A stretch of 64,000 nucleotides of DNA from Thermoanaerobaculia bacterium (lineage in GTDB: Bacteria > Acidobacteriota > Thermoanaerobaculia > Multivoradales > JAHEKO01), in assembly GCA_945787575.1 (NCBI GenBank), contig CALZKB010000003.1:37930-101929 (forward strand). Reading direction: 5' to 3'. Each line of letters begins with the position of its first letter. The first letter of the stretch is position 1. Both the position numbers and the translations under genes were made by a program. Of the stretch, positions 9,299-18,681 are shown piece after piece. Under the pieces are notes generated by a model. It saw nothing but the letters and a program-made list of their open reading frames with translations. It was not told the origin of the DNA and ran no database searches.

Positions 9299-9302
<4 letters not shown>
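8769..9302 (+). pseudogene. TonB-like protein truncated in its C-terminal domain
   Basis: The chosen GTG at 8769 lies about 8 bases after a GAGGAG ribosome site. Residues 1-35 are cytoplasmic and followed by one membrane helix (LHLAALGALLLHGVIFSLRL). A long proline-rich periplasmic linker then includes PPPPPPAEP. The start of a TonB C-terminal domain follows (ITRPERLHAPLPRYTEQARSVR) and stops within seven residues, where about 70 more are expected. Without that domain it could not engage TonB boxes. Its TAG stop overlaps the TAG of the convergent NAD-kinase-like gene within one CTAG, so the truncation point is exactly the gene border. A recombination or deletion junction is likely. No ExbB/ExbD genes are nearby. 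Confidence 0.75.
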
Positions 9303-10204
<902 letters not shown>

Positions 10205-10208
10205 CGAC

Positions 10209-11291
10209 CTAGGACTCGAGTTTGTGAGCGCCGGCCTCGACCAGGCGGCCCAGCAGGGGCGCCAGCAGATCCGGCGTCAGATTGATGTGGTCGATGCTCT
10301 CGAGATGACGAGCGACCTCCTTGGCCGCCAGCGCCCAGGCGATCTCGGCAGGCAGGCTGCCGTAGGCTTCCATCCGCCCCTTCTCGGCTTCGACCAGAGC
10401 CTCCTCGACCGAGCGGATCTTCGCCGCCTTGGCCTTTCCCGTGAGCCGCGTCGCGTCGGCGGTGGCGCTCGCCTCGATCCTCCGGCGATCGGCCTGAGCG
10501 GTCGCCTCGATCGACTCGCGCCGCGCGGAAGCCTCGGCTCGGATGTTGGCCGCCGTCGCCTCCTCGCGGGCCTTGCGCTGGTCGTTCAACCCTTCCTGCT
10601 CGATGAGATTCTCTTGCCGCCGCGCCAGCTCGATCTCGGTCTGGAGCTCGTTCTCGGCGATGGCGCGCTCCTTCTCGACGGCTTCGGCCCGCCGCTGGAA
10701 GGCGGCCTCGTCGGCCTCCTGCTGAATCCCCTCACGGGCCGGCGCCTCGAGGGCGTTCTCGAGATCCGCCGTGGGCTTGAGTGCGGCGAGTCGCACCATG
10801 ACGATCTCGAGCCCGATTCCCGCCAGCGACTCGTCGCCCTTGAGTCCTTCGCTCACCCGGCGATTGATCTCGGCTTGGCCGGCCTGCAAGATGACCCGGA
10901 TCGGGTTCTCGGCGATGTAGGCCCAAGCATGCTGTTGGGCGAGCTGGCTCAAGACGAGAGAGAGCTTCTCGAGAGGCCGCGCCAAGTAGCCGCCGGTCTT
11001 GAGATCGAGGCTGAAGTCGAGGCGCCGGGCGAGCGTCGGAGGGTTCTTCACTCGATAGGTGATCACCCCCTGAGCCATCACGTCCTGAAAGTCCGCGGAG
11101 CGAGCGTGAAAGGTGAACTGCAGGTCGCGGTCGTCGACCGGGATTTCGGCGATCGCCGTGGAAAGCGGATGGAACCAGAAGGCGATCCCCTCTCCGCTGC
11201 GCTGCAGCTCGCCCTTGCGAAACTGGAGGATGTGGAAGTTGGGCTCGGCTCGGAGGTGCCTAAGACTGCCGAATCGTCGAATCTCTGCCAT
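10209..11291 (-). CDS. SPFH/Band-7 domain protein
   Basis: This is a 360-residue protein. Residues about 10-190 form an SPFH (prohibitin homology) domain with the usual RDLQFTFHARSADFQDVMAQGVITYRV segment. Residues about 195-320 are a long Glu/Ala/Arg-rich coiled coil typical of the oligomerising flotillin tail. No N-terminal transmembrane helix is seen, so it may bind the membrane peripherally or act as a soluble ring scaffold. It lies between an NrtR-type regulator and an NAD-kinase-like gene, 36 bases after the former, in one transcription unit. A scaffold role for NAD-linked proteins is inferred from this context only. Confidence 0.8.
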   Translation of the reverse strand: MAEIRRFGSLRHLRAEPNFHILQFRKGELQRSGEGIAFWFHPLSTAIAEIPVDDRDLQFTFHARSADFQDVMAQGVITYRVKNPPTLARRLDFSLDLKTGGYLARPLEKLSLVLSQLAQQHAWAYIAENPIRVILQAGQAEINRRVSEGLKGDESLAGIGLEIVMVRLAALKPTADLENALEAPAREGIQQEADEAAFQRRAEAVEKERAIAENELQTEIELARRQENLIEQEGLNDQRKAREEATAANIRAEASARRESIEATAQADRRRIEASATADATRLTGKAKAAKIRSVEEALVEAEKGRMEAYGSLPAEIAWALAAKEVARHLESIDHINLTPDLLAPLLGRLVEAGAHKLES

Positions 11292-11327
11292 CTGACTGCC
11301 TCCTGTCTGTCGGTGCCTCGAAAGGGT

Positions 11328-12026
11328 CTAAAGAGCAGAACGGCGCGCGAAGCGGTAGAGCTTCGCGGGTCGGTGCCCCACGTTGCGTTGTCGCGTCCCG
11401 GTGGCCTCCAGATCCCCGGAGGCCAGCATCCTGCGCCGGAACGAGTCCTTGTTGACCGGGCGTCCCGAGATCGTCTCGTGGACGGTCTGGAGCTGCATGA
11501 GCGTGAAGCGCTCGGGGAGCAGCTGAAAACCGATCGGCGAGTAGTTGAGTCGTCCCCGAAGGCGTTTGACCGCCATGCCGAGAATCTCGTCGTGATCGAA
11601 GGCCAAGTCGATCGGCTCTCCCGCCTCCGTGCTCACCGTGACCGGCCCTCCCGTCTCGCCCTCCCAGGGAACTTCGACGCGCCCGACCACTCGATCGACC
11701 GAGTCGCCGCACGCTTCTCGGAAGCGATCGGCATGGACGAGAGCGAAGTAGGCGATCGTGATGATGCGCTCACGCGGATCTCTCTGCGGATCGCCGAACG
11801 AATACAGCTGCTCGATGAAGAGATCCGCCAGCCTCGGCTGTTGGCGCAGTACCCGCGCCGCCGCGGCGTCGAGCGACTCGTCAGGCTGAACGAATCCCCC
11901 GGGCAGACACCGCGCGCCCGCGAACGGCTCGTGCGAACGATCGACTAGCAAAGTCCAGAGCAGACCGTCCTGTGCGGTCAAGAGGGCGATGTCGACGGTG
12001 ATGGCGAAACGGTCTCGGGTGGCCAT
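11328..12026 (-). CDS. nrtR: NrtR-family Nudix-fold transcriptional regulator
   Basis: This 232-residue protein has an N-terminal Nudix domain (1-150) and a C-terminal winged helix of NrtR type (YSPIGFQLLPERFTLMQLQTVHE followed by NKDSFRRRMLASG). The Nudix box is degenerate: GGFVQPDESLDAAAARVLRQQ lacks the REUxEE catalytic acids. That is the usual state in NrtR regulators that sense ADP-ribose or related NAD metabolites instead of hydrolysing them. NrtR proteins repress NAD biosynthesis genes. Here the targets are probably its own operon partners, SPFH and the NAD-kinase-like gene. An AAGGAGGT ribosome site and a clear promoter precede it. Confidence 0.85.
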   Translation of the reverse strand: MATRDRFAITVDIALLTAQDGLLWTLLVDRSHEPFAGARCLPGGFVQPDESLDAAAARVLRQQPRLADLFIEQLYSFGDPQRDPRERIITIAYFALVHADRFREACGDSVDRVVGRVEVPWEGETGGPVTVSTEAGEPIDLAFDHDEILGMAVKRLRGRLNYSPIGFQLLPERFTLMQLQTVHETISGRPVNKDSFRRRMLASGDLEATGTRQRNVGHRPAKLYRFARRSAL

Positions 12027-12047
12027 GGGACCTCCTTATCTACGCAC

Positions 12048-12076
12048 AGCATATATGTACTAAGTATAAAAGTCAA
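12048..12076 (-). promoter_or_regulatory. Sigma-70-type promoter with candidate NrtR operator
   Basis: On the minus strand the sequence reads TTGACT, 17 bases, TATGCT, then 21 bases to the nrtR ATG. The spacer contains TACTTAGTA, a 9-base palindrome with one central base, inside the AT-rich stretch TATACTTAGTACATATA, which stands out in this GC-rich DNA. A palindrome between -35 and -10 is an ideal site for autorepression. Binding by NrtR is inference. Confidence 0.7.
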
Positions 12077-12131
12077 GCCCCTCCAAGGTCCGGAGCGAGG
12101 CCGACAAAACGTCAGGCGCTACGATGACCTG

Positions 12132-12923
12132 GTGAATGGAACTGGTGGCTCGCCAGCCGGCAATGCAAAAGGAGCCGTCCGCCCCCGCCGGTGGCGCCTC
12201 GGCAAGAGCGTCTTGCTCGGTCTCTGGGCAGGCTGGCTGGCCGGCTCGATGGTGATGTTCGTCTACAGCGCGGTCGCGGGCGCGACCTGGCCGTCGTCGT
12301 GGCAAGCACCTTGGTCGGGGGCGACCGATTTCGTCGTGATGGAGGGAGGGCGGCTGGCGGTCTACATCAGCGACTTCGACCGCGTGCAGCTCTACTCGTC
12401 CAAAGGGGTTTTCGAGGGCTCCTTGGTGCGGGCCAAGGGCTACGTCAGCGGAGAGACTCGCCTCTCCTTGGCAACCGATGGTCGGCTGTTCGTGACGGCG
12501 TCGCACGGTCGCCTGCGCAGCTACTCTCCGGAAGGGAGACTGCTCGACGAGAGGAGCGACGGCGTGGGCTTTAGAGGTTGGCAGCTCGGCGCTGACGGCG
12601 AGCCGGTCGCACTGGATCAGCCCTCCGGAGGAGAGCGCACCGAAGCCGTCGAGCCGGGCGAGGTCCTTTTTGCCGGCTATCCGGCACCCAAGCGGAGCGA
12701 GTTCGTGGGAGCCGAAGGCAGACGCGCTACGTCGGCAGGATCGACCATCGTCTTGGGTGGGAACGACGGCAGCGAGGTGAAGGTGGGAACACCCTGGTAC
12801 TTGGTCCCGGTGAAGTACCCGTGGCCGGGCTCTGCGCCGTGGATCGTCCTCATCGTCGTCTCGGCCATCGACCGGCTGCGGACCAGAATGTGGAGCTCGG
12901 CGCCCGGCAAGCGCGAGAGTTAG
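12132..12923 (+). CDS. Membrane-anchored protein with propeller-like domain, function unknown
   Basis: This 263-residue protein starts at a GTG. A basic cytoplasmic head is followed by a membrane helix (SVLLGLWAGWLAGSMVMFVYSAV, residues 26-48) and an exposed domain with repeats such as RLAVYISDFDRVQLYSSKG and RLFVTASHGRLRSYSPEGRLL that look like two or three NHL/propeller strands. A second hydrophobic segment (PWIVLIVVSAI) lies near the C-terminus. The propeller is too short to be complete. It begins about 105 bases from the nrtR start and is divergent from it, so the two may share control. No family was recognised. Confidence 0.55.
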   Translation: MNGTGGSPAGNAKGAVRPRRWRLGKSVLLGLWAGWLAGSMVMFVYSAVAGATWPSSWQAPWSGATDFVVMEGGRLAVYISDFDRVQLYSSKGVFEGSLVRAKGYVSGETRLSLATDGRLFVTASHGRLRSYSPEGRLLDERSDGVGFRGWQLGADGEPVALDQPSGGERTEAVEPGEVLFAGYPAPKRSEFVGAEGRRATSAGSTIVLGGNDGSEVKVGTPWYLVPVKYPWPGSAPWIVLIVVSAIDRLRTRMWSSAPGKRES

Positions 12924-12974
12924 CCGCGAGCGACTCCTCCTCGGCCGGAGGATAGCGAGCGATATGCTCCCCGG

Positions 12975-13752
12975 ATGGCGAGCTCTCAGCGGGTCGGTTC
13001 GGCGCTCCTCGCCGGCTGCATGCTGTCCCTGCCGGCGGCTACCAAGGAGCTCCTCTCCTGCGCGACGCCGGAGTCGGCGGCCGCTTTCGAGCCTGTCTAC
13101 GAAGGGGTAGATCCTTCCGATTGCTCGTTCACGTCCACAACCCCGATCCGGCCTACGATCCGACGACGCCCCGCGTTATCGAGGTCGTCGTCCACGTGAT
13201 CATGGATTCCTCCTGCCTCGAGGGCGCCTTCTCCGACGAGATGGTGGCGAGTCAGATCGAGATCCTCAACGAGGATTTCCTGGCCCTGGCCGGCACTCCC
13301 GGCGCGAACGGCACCGACGCCCAGATTCGATTCGATTTCGCCGACGCCGACCCTCAGGCTGAGCCGACGACCGGGATCACTCGCGACAACACGATCTGGT
13401 TCAACGACGACGGCGACTACTGGGAGACCCTAGCGTGGGATCCGCACCGCTACCTGAATCTCTACACCAACACCGCCTCCGGCGCCCGCGGTAACGTCCC
13501 CTTCCTTCCGCTCAGGGCGGGGTCGGCGGTAACGCCGACCGAGTGGTGCTCAACCATCTGGTCTTCGGCCGCAACGGTGCGTTCTACATGGAGCTCACCG
13601 ACGACTTGTGCATGGAGGGTTTCACCGCCGAGCAAGCAAAGCGAGTGCGCTGCACGCTCGAGCACTACCGTCGCGACCTCGCCGATTCTCCGATCTTCGA
13701 GTACGGCTTCGAATCAGGCGATACGAGCGCTTGGACGGCCTCGGTCCCGTAG
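12975..13752 (+). pseudogene. M43 (pappalysin-like) metalloprotease, frameshifted and lacking its zinc site
   Basis: Three reading-frame pieces assemble into one secreted protease. Piece 1 (12975 on) has the signal peptide and ends CSFTST. Piece 2 continues NPDPAYDPTTPRVIEVVVHV...YLNLYTNTASGARGNVPFLP. Piece 3 continues QGGVGGNADRVVLNHLVFGRNGAFYMELTDDLCMEGFT and ends IFEYGFESGDTSAWTASVP. Frameshifts fall near 13138 and 13510. Between FGRNGAF and YMELTDDLCMEGF the family normally has about 70-100 residues with HExxHxxGxxH and the Met-turn; these are absent. The gene is therefore both frameshifted and stripped of its catalytic core. It still keeps the shared C-terminal tail. Confidence 0.8.
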
Positions 13753-13776
13753 ACCTGCAGACAGCGACACGCCACC

Positions 13777-14406
13777 GTGATCGAGCAAGCCGACCACCGG
13801 TCTCCCGTCGAACGGATCGACGCCTCACGCCTCCCCGAGGCGGTCGCCGTCCACTGCGAGGCTTTCTTCGACTACCCGACCATGCGCTTCGTCCTCGAAG
13901 GGTCGGCCAGCGACTACGAAGATCGACTGGCAGCTCTCATCGGGCTCTTCTTGGACGTTACCTACCTCAAGAACGGAGTCGTCTTCGGGATCTCCGAGAA
14001 CGGCGAGCTCGTCGCCGCGGCGGACGCGGTGCGCTCGGGCTCGCCCGAGCCACCCGAGCTCGGCCGACGGCGCCAGTTGCTGTGGGAGCGTCTGGGCGAA
14101 GGAGCTCGCCTACGCTATGAAGCCTACTCCGCCCTCACCGAGCCGTTTGCGCCCGACGCGCCACACTACTACCTCAGCATGCTCGGCGTGCGGCGGCGCT
14201 TCGCCGGTCGAGGTCTGGCGCGCCCTCTTCTCGAAGCAGTCCAAGCGCTCTCTCTGGCCGATCCGATTTCGACCGGGGTGGCGCTCGAGACCGAGGACCT
14301 CGACAACGTCGGCTTCTATCAGCACTTCGGCTATCGAATCGTCGGCCAGGCTCGAGTGGGCGACGGCGTGGAATCGTGGGGGTTCTTCAGGCAGGACGAG
14401 GACTAG
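13777..14406 (+). CDS. GNAT-family N-acetyltransferase
   Basis: This 209-residue protein starts at GTG. It shows the GNAT acetyl-CoA-binding motif A as LSMLGVRRRFAGRGLARPLLEAVQALS (residues about 130-156) and a motif B ending LDNVGFYQHFGYRIVG. The N-terminal half (LPEAVAVHCEAFFDYPTMRFVLEG) resembles GNATs that act on small molecules. The acceptor is unknown. It lies 24 bases after the broken M43 gene and could depend on that gene's promoter. Confidence 0.8.
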   Translation: MIEQADHRSPVERIDASRLPEAVAVHCEAFFDYPTMRFVLEGSASDYEDRLAALIGLFLDVTYLKNGVVFGISENGELVAAADAVRSGSPEPPELGRRRQLLWERLGEGARLRYEAYSALTEPFAPDAPHYYLSMLGVRRRFAGRGLARPLLEAVQALSLADPISTGVALETEDLDNVGFYQHFGYRIVGQARVGDGVESWGFFRQDED

Positions 14407-14433
14407 TTCTCTTTCCGAGCTGTTAAGCTCCAC

Positions 14434-14476
14434 CGCCACTACTTCGCAACAATTCAGCGCCACTACTTCGCAACAA
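14434..14476 (+). repeat. Two-copy 19-base direct repeat, 24-base period
   Basis: CGCCACTACTTCGCAACAA occurs at 14434-14452 and again at 14458-14476, separated by TTCAG. It lies 41-83 bases upstream of the secreted protein gene at 14517. The spacing of just over two helical turns would suit a pair of regulator sites on one face, but a replication-slippage duplication is equally possible. There are too few copies for a CRISPR. Confidence 0.7.
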
Positions 14477-14516
14477 GGGGTCCAACGAAGAATGATCGGT
14501 AGCGAAAGGAGAGTCC

Positions 14517-15101
14517 ATGCGCAATGTGACCGTTGTTTCATGCTGTCTGCTCGCTAGCCTCCTTGGAGCTGCGAGTGCCGGCGCGCTCGAGTACGCCGGG
14601 TATCTGTCGGTCAACGACGACGACTATGGCTACTGGGAAGGGCGACCGATGGTATTCGTCGACGGCGACCGACTACCCCTCGACGAGCAACATGGCGCAA
14701 CCTCGGAGTACGTCTTCGCGCTCTCACACGATCTCGCCCAGGGGCTGGTGAGACAGTTCATTCCGCGAGCGGAGTCCGAGCGCCAAGGCAACATGCTCGG
14801 GGCGGTTGCCGAGGAGGCCACCGGAGTTGCCCGAGGCAGGAAAGAGTCGGAGCCTCCGAGGGGTGACGGCACTTGGGTGCCGTTGAGCGAGTTCTACGCC
14901 TTCGGCTTCGGCCAGTACGAGGGCTCCGATCCCACCCTCCACGTCTATTGCGACGATGGACCCGAGGTCTGGGCGTGGCTCTCGGGCCCCCATCCTCCGA
15001 GCGCGTCGCCCGACGATGCCGCGGACCGAGTGATCAGGGACGAGCTCGACATGGCCCGCCTCAAGCTCCGATGCGACCGACCGATCGAGCCGTCTCCCTA
15101 G
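14517..15101 (+). CDS. Secreted hypothetical protein
   Basis: This 194-residue protein has a signal peptide (MRNVTVVSCCLLASLLGAASAGA) and a mature domain beginning LEYAGYLSVNDDDYGYWEGRPMVFVDGDRLPL. Four Cys in total, of which the mature pair (VYCDD and LRCDR) may form a disulfide. An AAAGGAG ribosome site lies close to the ATG. I do not recognise the family. The conserved-looking LSEFYAFGFGQYEGSDPTLHVY stretch suggests a beta-sandwich ligand-binding domain. A direct repeat sits in its upstream region. Confidence 0.6.
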   Translation: MRNVTVVSCCLLASLLGAASAGALEYAGYLSVNDDDYGYWEGRPMVFVDGDRLPLDEQHGATSEYVFALSHDLAQGLVRQFIPRAESERQGNMLGAVAEEATGVARGRKESEPPRGDGTWVPLSEFYAFGFGQYEGSDPTLHVYCDDGPEVWAWLSGPHPPSASPDDAADRVIRDELDMARLKLRCDRPIEPSP

Positions 15102-15108
15102 GAGCTTG

Positions 15109-15330
15109 CTACGGTTCCTCCTCGAGCGCTTGCGAGGCGGCCACCAGGATCGCGCGCGCCGACGTCGTGGTGCCGCTGATCCCGTCGACTTCGAGGTGTC
15201 CGGCCGACGCCACCTTCTCCAGCACCAGCGTCGCCAGCTCCGGGTAGCGACCGGCGGGCTGCTCGAGGCTGCCCTCGCCGACGACGAGCAGCGGGGACGT
15301 GGCCCCGCTCTCGCGACGGCGAACGCCACC
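15109..15330 (-). pseudogene. C-terminal fragment resembling an FMN-binding-domain protein
   Basis: A minus-strand frame without a start codon encodes about 73 residues ending HLEVDGISGTTTSARAILVAASQALEEEP. The D-x-I-SG-x-TTTS-x-A pattern is like the flavin-attachment end of FMN-binding (FMN_bind) domains. An in-frame TAG at 15331-15333 blocks extension upstream, and the ORFs in other frames are shadows. It is probably the remnant of a longer exported flavoprotein. The assignment rests on one motif. Confidence 0.4.
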
Positions 15331-15395
15331 CTACCGGGTGTTTTCGGAAGTTGCCGAGCGTCGTTAGGCTCTGCGAACGAGGAGGTGAAGAGACG

Positions 15396-15872
15396 ATGAA
15401 GACACCCCAGGCGATCGAGGACTTCCTCGAGCAGAAGCGGATCGCGGTCACCGGCGTGTCGCGCGAGGCGAGCGATGCCGCCGCCAACCTCATCTACCGC
15501 AAGCTGCGCAGCAGCGGGTACGAGGTCTACGCCGTCAACCCCAACGCCGAGAGCGTCGAGGGCGATCCGGCCTACCCGAACCTCGCCTCGATTCCCGGTG
15601 CGCCGGTCGATGGGGTGGTGATCGCCAGTCACCCCGATGTGGCGCCCGGCTCCGTGGGCGAGTGCGTCGGGCTGGGGATCACCCGAGTCTGGATGCACCG
15701 CTCCTTCGGCCGGGGCAGCGTCTCGAAGCCCGCCGTCGAGCTCTGCCGCGAGAACGGGATCCGCGTCATCGACGGCGGCTGTCCGATGATGTTCTGCCCG
15801 CCGGTCGACCTCGGCCACCGCTGTATTCGCTGGGTCCTCGCCCGAACCGGCGGTATCCCGCGGGCCGCTTGA
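15396..15872 (+). CDS. CoA-binding (YccU-type) protein
   Basis: This 158-residue protein is a single Rossmann-type CoA-binding domain: RIAVTGVSREASDAAANLIYRKLRSSGYEVYAVNPNAE at the start and VIDGGCPMMFCPPVDLGHRCIRW at the end. It is like the N-terminal domain of succinyl-CoA synthetase alpha and the stand-alone YccU family. A GGAGGTGA ribosome site precedes the ATG at 15396, so the longer 15351 start is rejected. These proteins bind CoA or acyl-CoA, but their physiological role is uncertain. It lies tail to tail with acetoacetyl-CoA synthetase. Confidence 0.85.
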   Translation: MKTPQAIEDFLEQKRIAVTGVSREASDAAANLIYRKLRSSGYEVYAVNPNAESVEGDPAYPNLASIPGAPVDGVVIASHPDVAPGSVGECVGLGITRVWMHRSFGRGSVSKPAVELCRENGIRVIDGGCPMMFCPPVDLGHRCIRWVLARTGGIPRAA

Positions 15873-15938
15873 CCTCGCTCGGCTGGTCGACAGCCTTGCC
15901 GCGGGCGCGATGGTGGGGCCGCTTCGCGGCAGTCCCGC

Positions 15939-17876
15939 CTAGCCCGTTGAAGAGTCCCCTTCTTCGACCGCCCGGATGAGATCGGACAGCGCTGCCGGGT
16001 TGCGTAGCGTTCCGGGATCGACCGCCTCCTCCACCGGGGTGCCGGCCAGGATTCGCTTGAGTGGCACCTCGAGCTTCTTGCCGCTGAGCGTCGTCGGGAT
16101 CTCGCCGACCGCCCTGATAGCGTCCGGTCGGTGGCGGGGTGATAGTTGGCTCGCCAGCTCGTGGCGAATCCGTTCCTCGAGCTCCCGATCGAGCTCGGCC
16201 TCGGCGGTCAGCACGACGAAGAGCCAGAGCTCGCCCTCGCCGCCGGACCTGCTCTCGACGACGACCGCATCGACGATCTCCTCGAGGCGATCGAGCACTC
16301 GATAGAACTCCGCCGTGCCCATCCGGACCCCGCCGCGGTTGAGGGTCGCGTCGGAGCGACCGCAGATGACCGCCCGGTTCTCACCGTCGAGTCGGATCCA
16401 GTCGCCGTGGCGCCAGACTCCCGGGAAGTGCTCGAAGTAGCTCTCTCGGTACCGCCGGTCCCCGTCGTCGTTCCAGAAGCGCAGCGGCATCGACGGCAAG
16501 GGTGTGGTGACGACCAGCTCGCCGACCTCGTCGACGACCGGCTGTCCGTCGGCGTCGAAGGCGGCGACACCGGTGGCGAGAGCCGGCACCTGCAGCTCTC
16601 CGGCCCGCACCGGGGCCAGCGGGCAGGCGGAGAAAAAGCAGCTGCAGATGTCGGTTCCGCCGCTCACCGAGGCCAACCAGACGTCCGCCTTGACCCGGTC
16701 GTAGACCCAGCGGAAGCCCTCGGCGGTCAGCGGGGAGCCGGTCGAGCCGATTCCGCGCAGGTTGGCGAGGTCGAACCGCGCGCCCGGCGACAGGTCCTGC
16801 TTGCGGCACGCCATCAGAAACGGGGCGCTGACTCCGAAGTAGGTGATTCTCTCCTCGGCGGCGAGCGAGAACAGAGCGTCGAGGTCCGGGAACGAGGGGC
16901 TACCCTCGTAGAGCACGATGGTGGCGCCGACCAGCAGGCCGCCCACGAGGTAGTTCCACATCATCCAGCCGGTCGTCGTGTACCAGAAAAAACGATCGCC
17001 GACGCCGAGATCGGTATGGAGCGCCAGCTGCTTGAGGTGCTCGACGAGGATGCCTCCGTGCCCGTGCACGATCGCCTTCGGTAGCCCGGTCGTGCCCGAG
17101 GAGTAGAGAATCCAAAGCGGGTGGTCGAAGGCGAGCGGCTCGAAGGCGAGCGGCTCGAATCGGGCGGTGAGGTCGGTCCACGAGAGCCACCCCGGCATCG
17201 GGACTTCGGGGTCGGACGTCAGCACGCTGGCTTCGAGGGTGGGCAGACCCTCCGCGATCGCCGCCACCTCCTCGCGGCGCTCGAAGGTCTTGCCGCCGTG
17301 GCGGTAGCGCTCGGCCGCGAGCAGCACCTTGGGCTCGATCTGCCCGAACCGATCGAGCGCGCTCGAGACCCCGAACTCGGGCGGACAGCTCGACCAGATG
17401 GCTCCGAGGCTGGCGGATGCGAGCAGTCCGACGACCGCCTGTGGATCGTTGGGGACATAGGCCACGACGCGATCTCCGGTGCCGACCCCAAGAGCTCGGA
17501 GGCCCGCTCGGAGTCGTGCCACCCGGTCGCGAAGCTGGCGCCAGCTCAACTCCAGGCGTCGACCGTCTTCCCGGCGGTAGATCAGCGCCAGATGGTCGCT
17601 CTCCGACGCCAGGGCGTGCTCGGCGTAGTTCAACCGCGAGCCCGGAAAGAAGTTGGCGCCCGGCATGATCGGCGAGGGCAGCACGCGCTCGGGTGGGCGG
17701 CGGAAGTCGACGTCGAAAAAGTCGACCAGCGATTGCCAGAAAGCCTCCAGGTTCTCCACCGACCAACGCCACAGGGCGCCGTAGCCGTCGAATCGCAGGT
17801 CTCGCTCGGCTTCGAGCCAGGCGAGGTAGGCGGTGAGTCTGCAATTCCGCCGGACCGCCTCCGACGGCTCCCACAA
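15939..17876 (-). CDS. aacS: Acetoacetyl-CoA synthetase
   Basis: This roughly 645-residue ANL-superfamily enzyme activates acetoacetate to acetoacetyl-CoA with ATP. The adenylation P-loop reads ILYSSGTTGLPKAIVHGHGG, motif A5 lies in the WYTTTGWMMWNYL region, and the C-terminal catalytic lysine motif is TTLSGKKLEVPLKRIL. The N-terminus (LWEPSEAVRRNCRLTAYLAWL) and YGALWRWSVENLEAFW segment are hallmarks of the AacS branch. The start is uncertain: TTG at 17876 gives a normal AacS N-terminus, while the 18074 start in the track reads through the upstream gene. It follows a CMD/AhpD-like gene by about 35 bases, probably in one operon. It fits use of ketone bodies or leucine-derived acetoacetate. Confidence 0.9.
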   Translation of the reverse strand: MWEPSEAVRRNCRLTAYLAWLEAERDLRFDGYGALWRWSVENLEAFWQSLVDFFDVDFRRPPERVLPSPIMPGANFFPGSRLNYAEHALASESDHLALIYRREDGRRLELSWRQLRDRVARLRAGLRALGVGTGDRVVAYVPNDPQAVVGLLASASLGAIWSSCPPEFGVSSALDRFGQIEPKVLLAAERYRHGGKTFERREEVAAIAEGLPTLEASVLTSDPEVPMPGWLSWTDLTARFEPLAFEPLAFDHPLWILYSSGTTGLPKAIVHGHGGILVEHLKQLALHTDLGVGDRFFWYTTTGWMMWNYLVGGLLVGATIVLYEGSPSFPDLDALFSLAAEERITYFGVSAPFLMACRKQDLSPGARFDLANLRGIGSTGSPLTAEGFRWVYDRVKADVWLASVSGGTDICSCFFSACPLAPVRAGELQVPALATGVAAFDADGQPVVDEVGELVVTTPLPSMPLRFWNDDGDRRYRESYFEHFPGVWRHGDWIRLDGENRAVICGRSDATLNRGGVRMGTAEFYRVLDRLEEIVDAVVVESRSGGEGELWLFVVLTAEAELDRELEERIRHELASQLSPRHRPDAIRAVGEIPTTLSGKKLEVPLKRILAGTPVEEAVDPGTLRNPAALSDLIRAVEEGDSSTG

Positions 17877-17911
17877 CAGCTCTCCGCCGCCGTCGGTCGT
17901 CAGCCTGGCAC

Positions 17912-18484
17912 TCAGTGGTGATCCACCTGCAAGATCGGGCTGACGCCGGAGAACACCGGCTCGAGCTCGACGCCCAGCGCGTCCCCGAACTTGCTGACGA
18001 AGATGTAGACCGAGATGGTGAAGACCGCCTCGACGATCTGCGGCTCGGTGAAGTGCTCGTGGAGACGTGACCACAGCTCCTTCGAGACTCGATTGGCGTC
18101 GACGCCGATCTGCACCGTGAGGTCGAGTAGCGCCTTCTCCGCGTCGCTGAAATGAGGGCTCGTCTGGTAGCGATCGTCACCGATGTCGGCGATCTTCTCC
18201 TGCGAGATGCCCAGTCGCTGGCTGAGGGTCTCGTGCTGGACGACGCAGTACTGACACTGATTGCGGTGGGTCGCCTTGAGAATCAGGAGCTCCTTGGTCG
18301 TCCAATCGAGCTCGCCGTCCTTGAGGATCGCCATGACGAGCTCGGTGAAGACGCTGCCGAGCTCGGGGGTGTGCCCGAACACCTTGAAGATGTTGAGGAG
18401 CATCTCGAAGCGCTCCTCGGCCTTGTCGTAGAAGGCGTTGGTGGCAGCATCGGCCTGCTCGCGTTCGACGTAGGAAACGGTCAT
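17912..18484 (-). CDS. Carboxymuconolactone decarboxylase/AhpD-like protein
   Basis: This 190-residue all-helical protein has an AhpD-type redox site, NQCQYCVVQHETLSQRLG, with CxxC followed by the proton-relay histidine. The KELLILKATHRNQCQYC context is typical of the peroxidase-related CMD family. A GAGGAG ribosome site precedes the ATG. Such proteins reduce peroxides through a cysteine pair or act as lactone decarboxylases; the CxxC with nearby His favours the former. It lies directly upstream of aacS on the same strand and probably shares its transcript. Confidence 0.85.
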   Translation of the reverse strand: MTVSYVEREQADAATNAFYDKAEERFEMLLNIFKVFGHTPELGSVFTELVMAILKDGELDWTTKELLILKATHRNQCQYCVVQHETLSQRLGISQEKIADIGDDRYQTSPHFSDAEKALLDLTVQIGVDANRVSKELWSRLHEHFTEPQIVEAVFTISVYIFVSKFGDALGVELEPVFSGVSPILQVDHH

Positions 18485-18681
18485 CGTGGCTCTCCTCTAT
18501 GCTGCGTCCAGCGGTTGGCGGTCGGCTGTGTAGCCTACCGCGATCGCGTCCGTCGTGGTCGCCTTCGGGCGACGGATCAGTGCTCACGACCGTAGGCCCC
18601 GGCGAGAGAGGGATGGGAGCCCAGGGGTCTTGAGCCGAGCCCTCTGAATCACCCAGGATCAGAGTGCCGGCCGAGCAAGAC

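Noticed and set aside
14434-14476. CRISPR array
   Set aside because: Only two repeats with a 5-base gap, no spacers and no cas genes.
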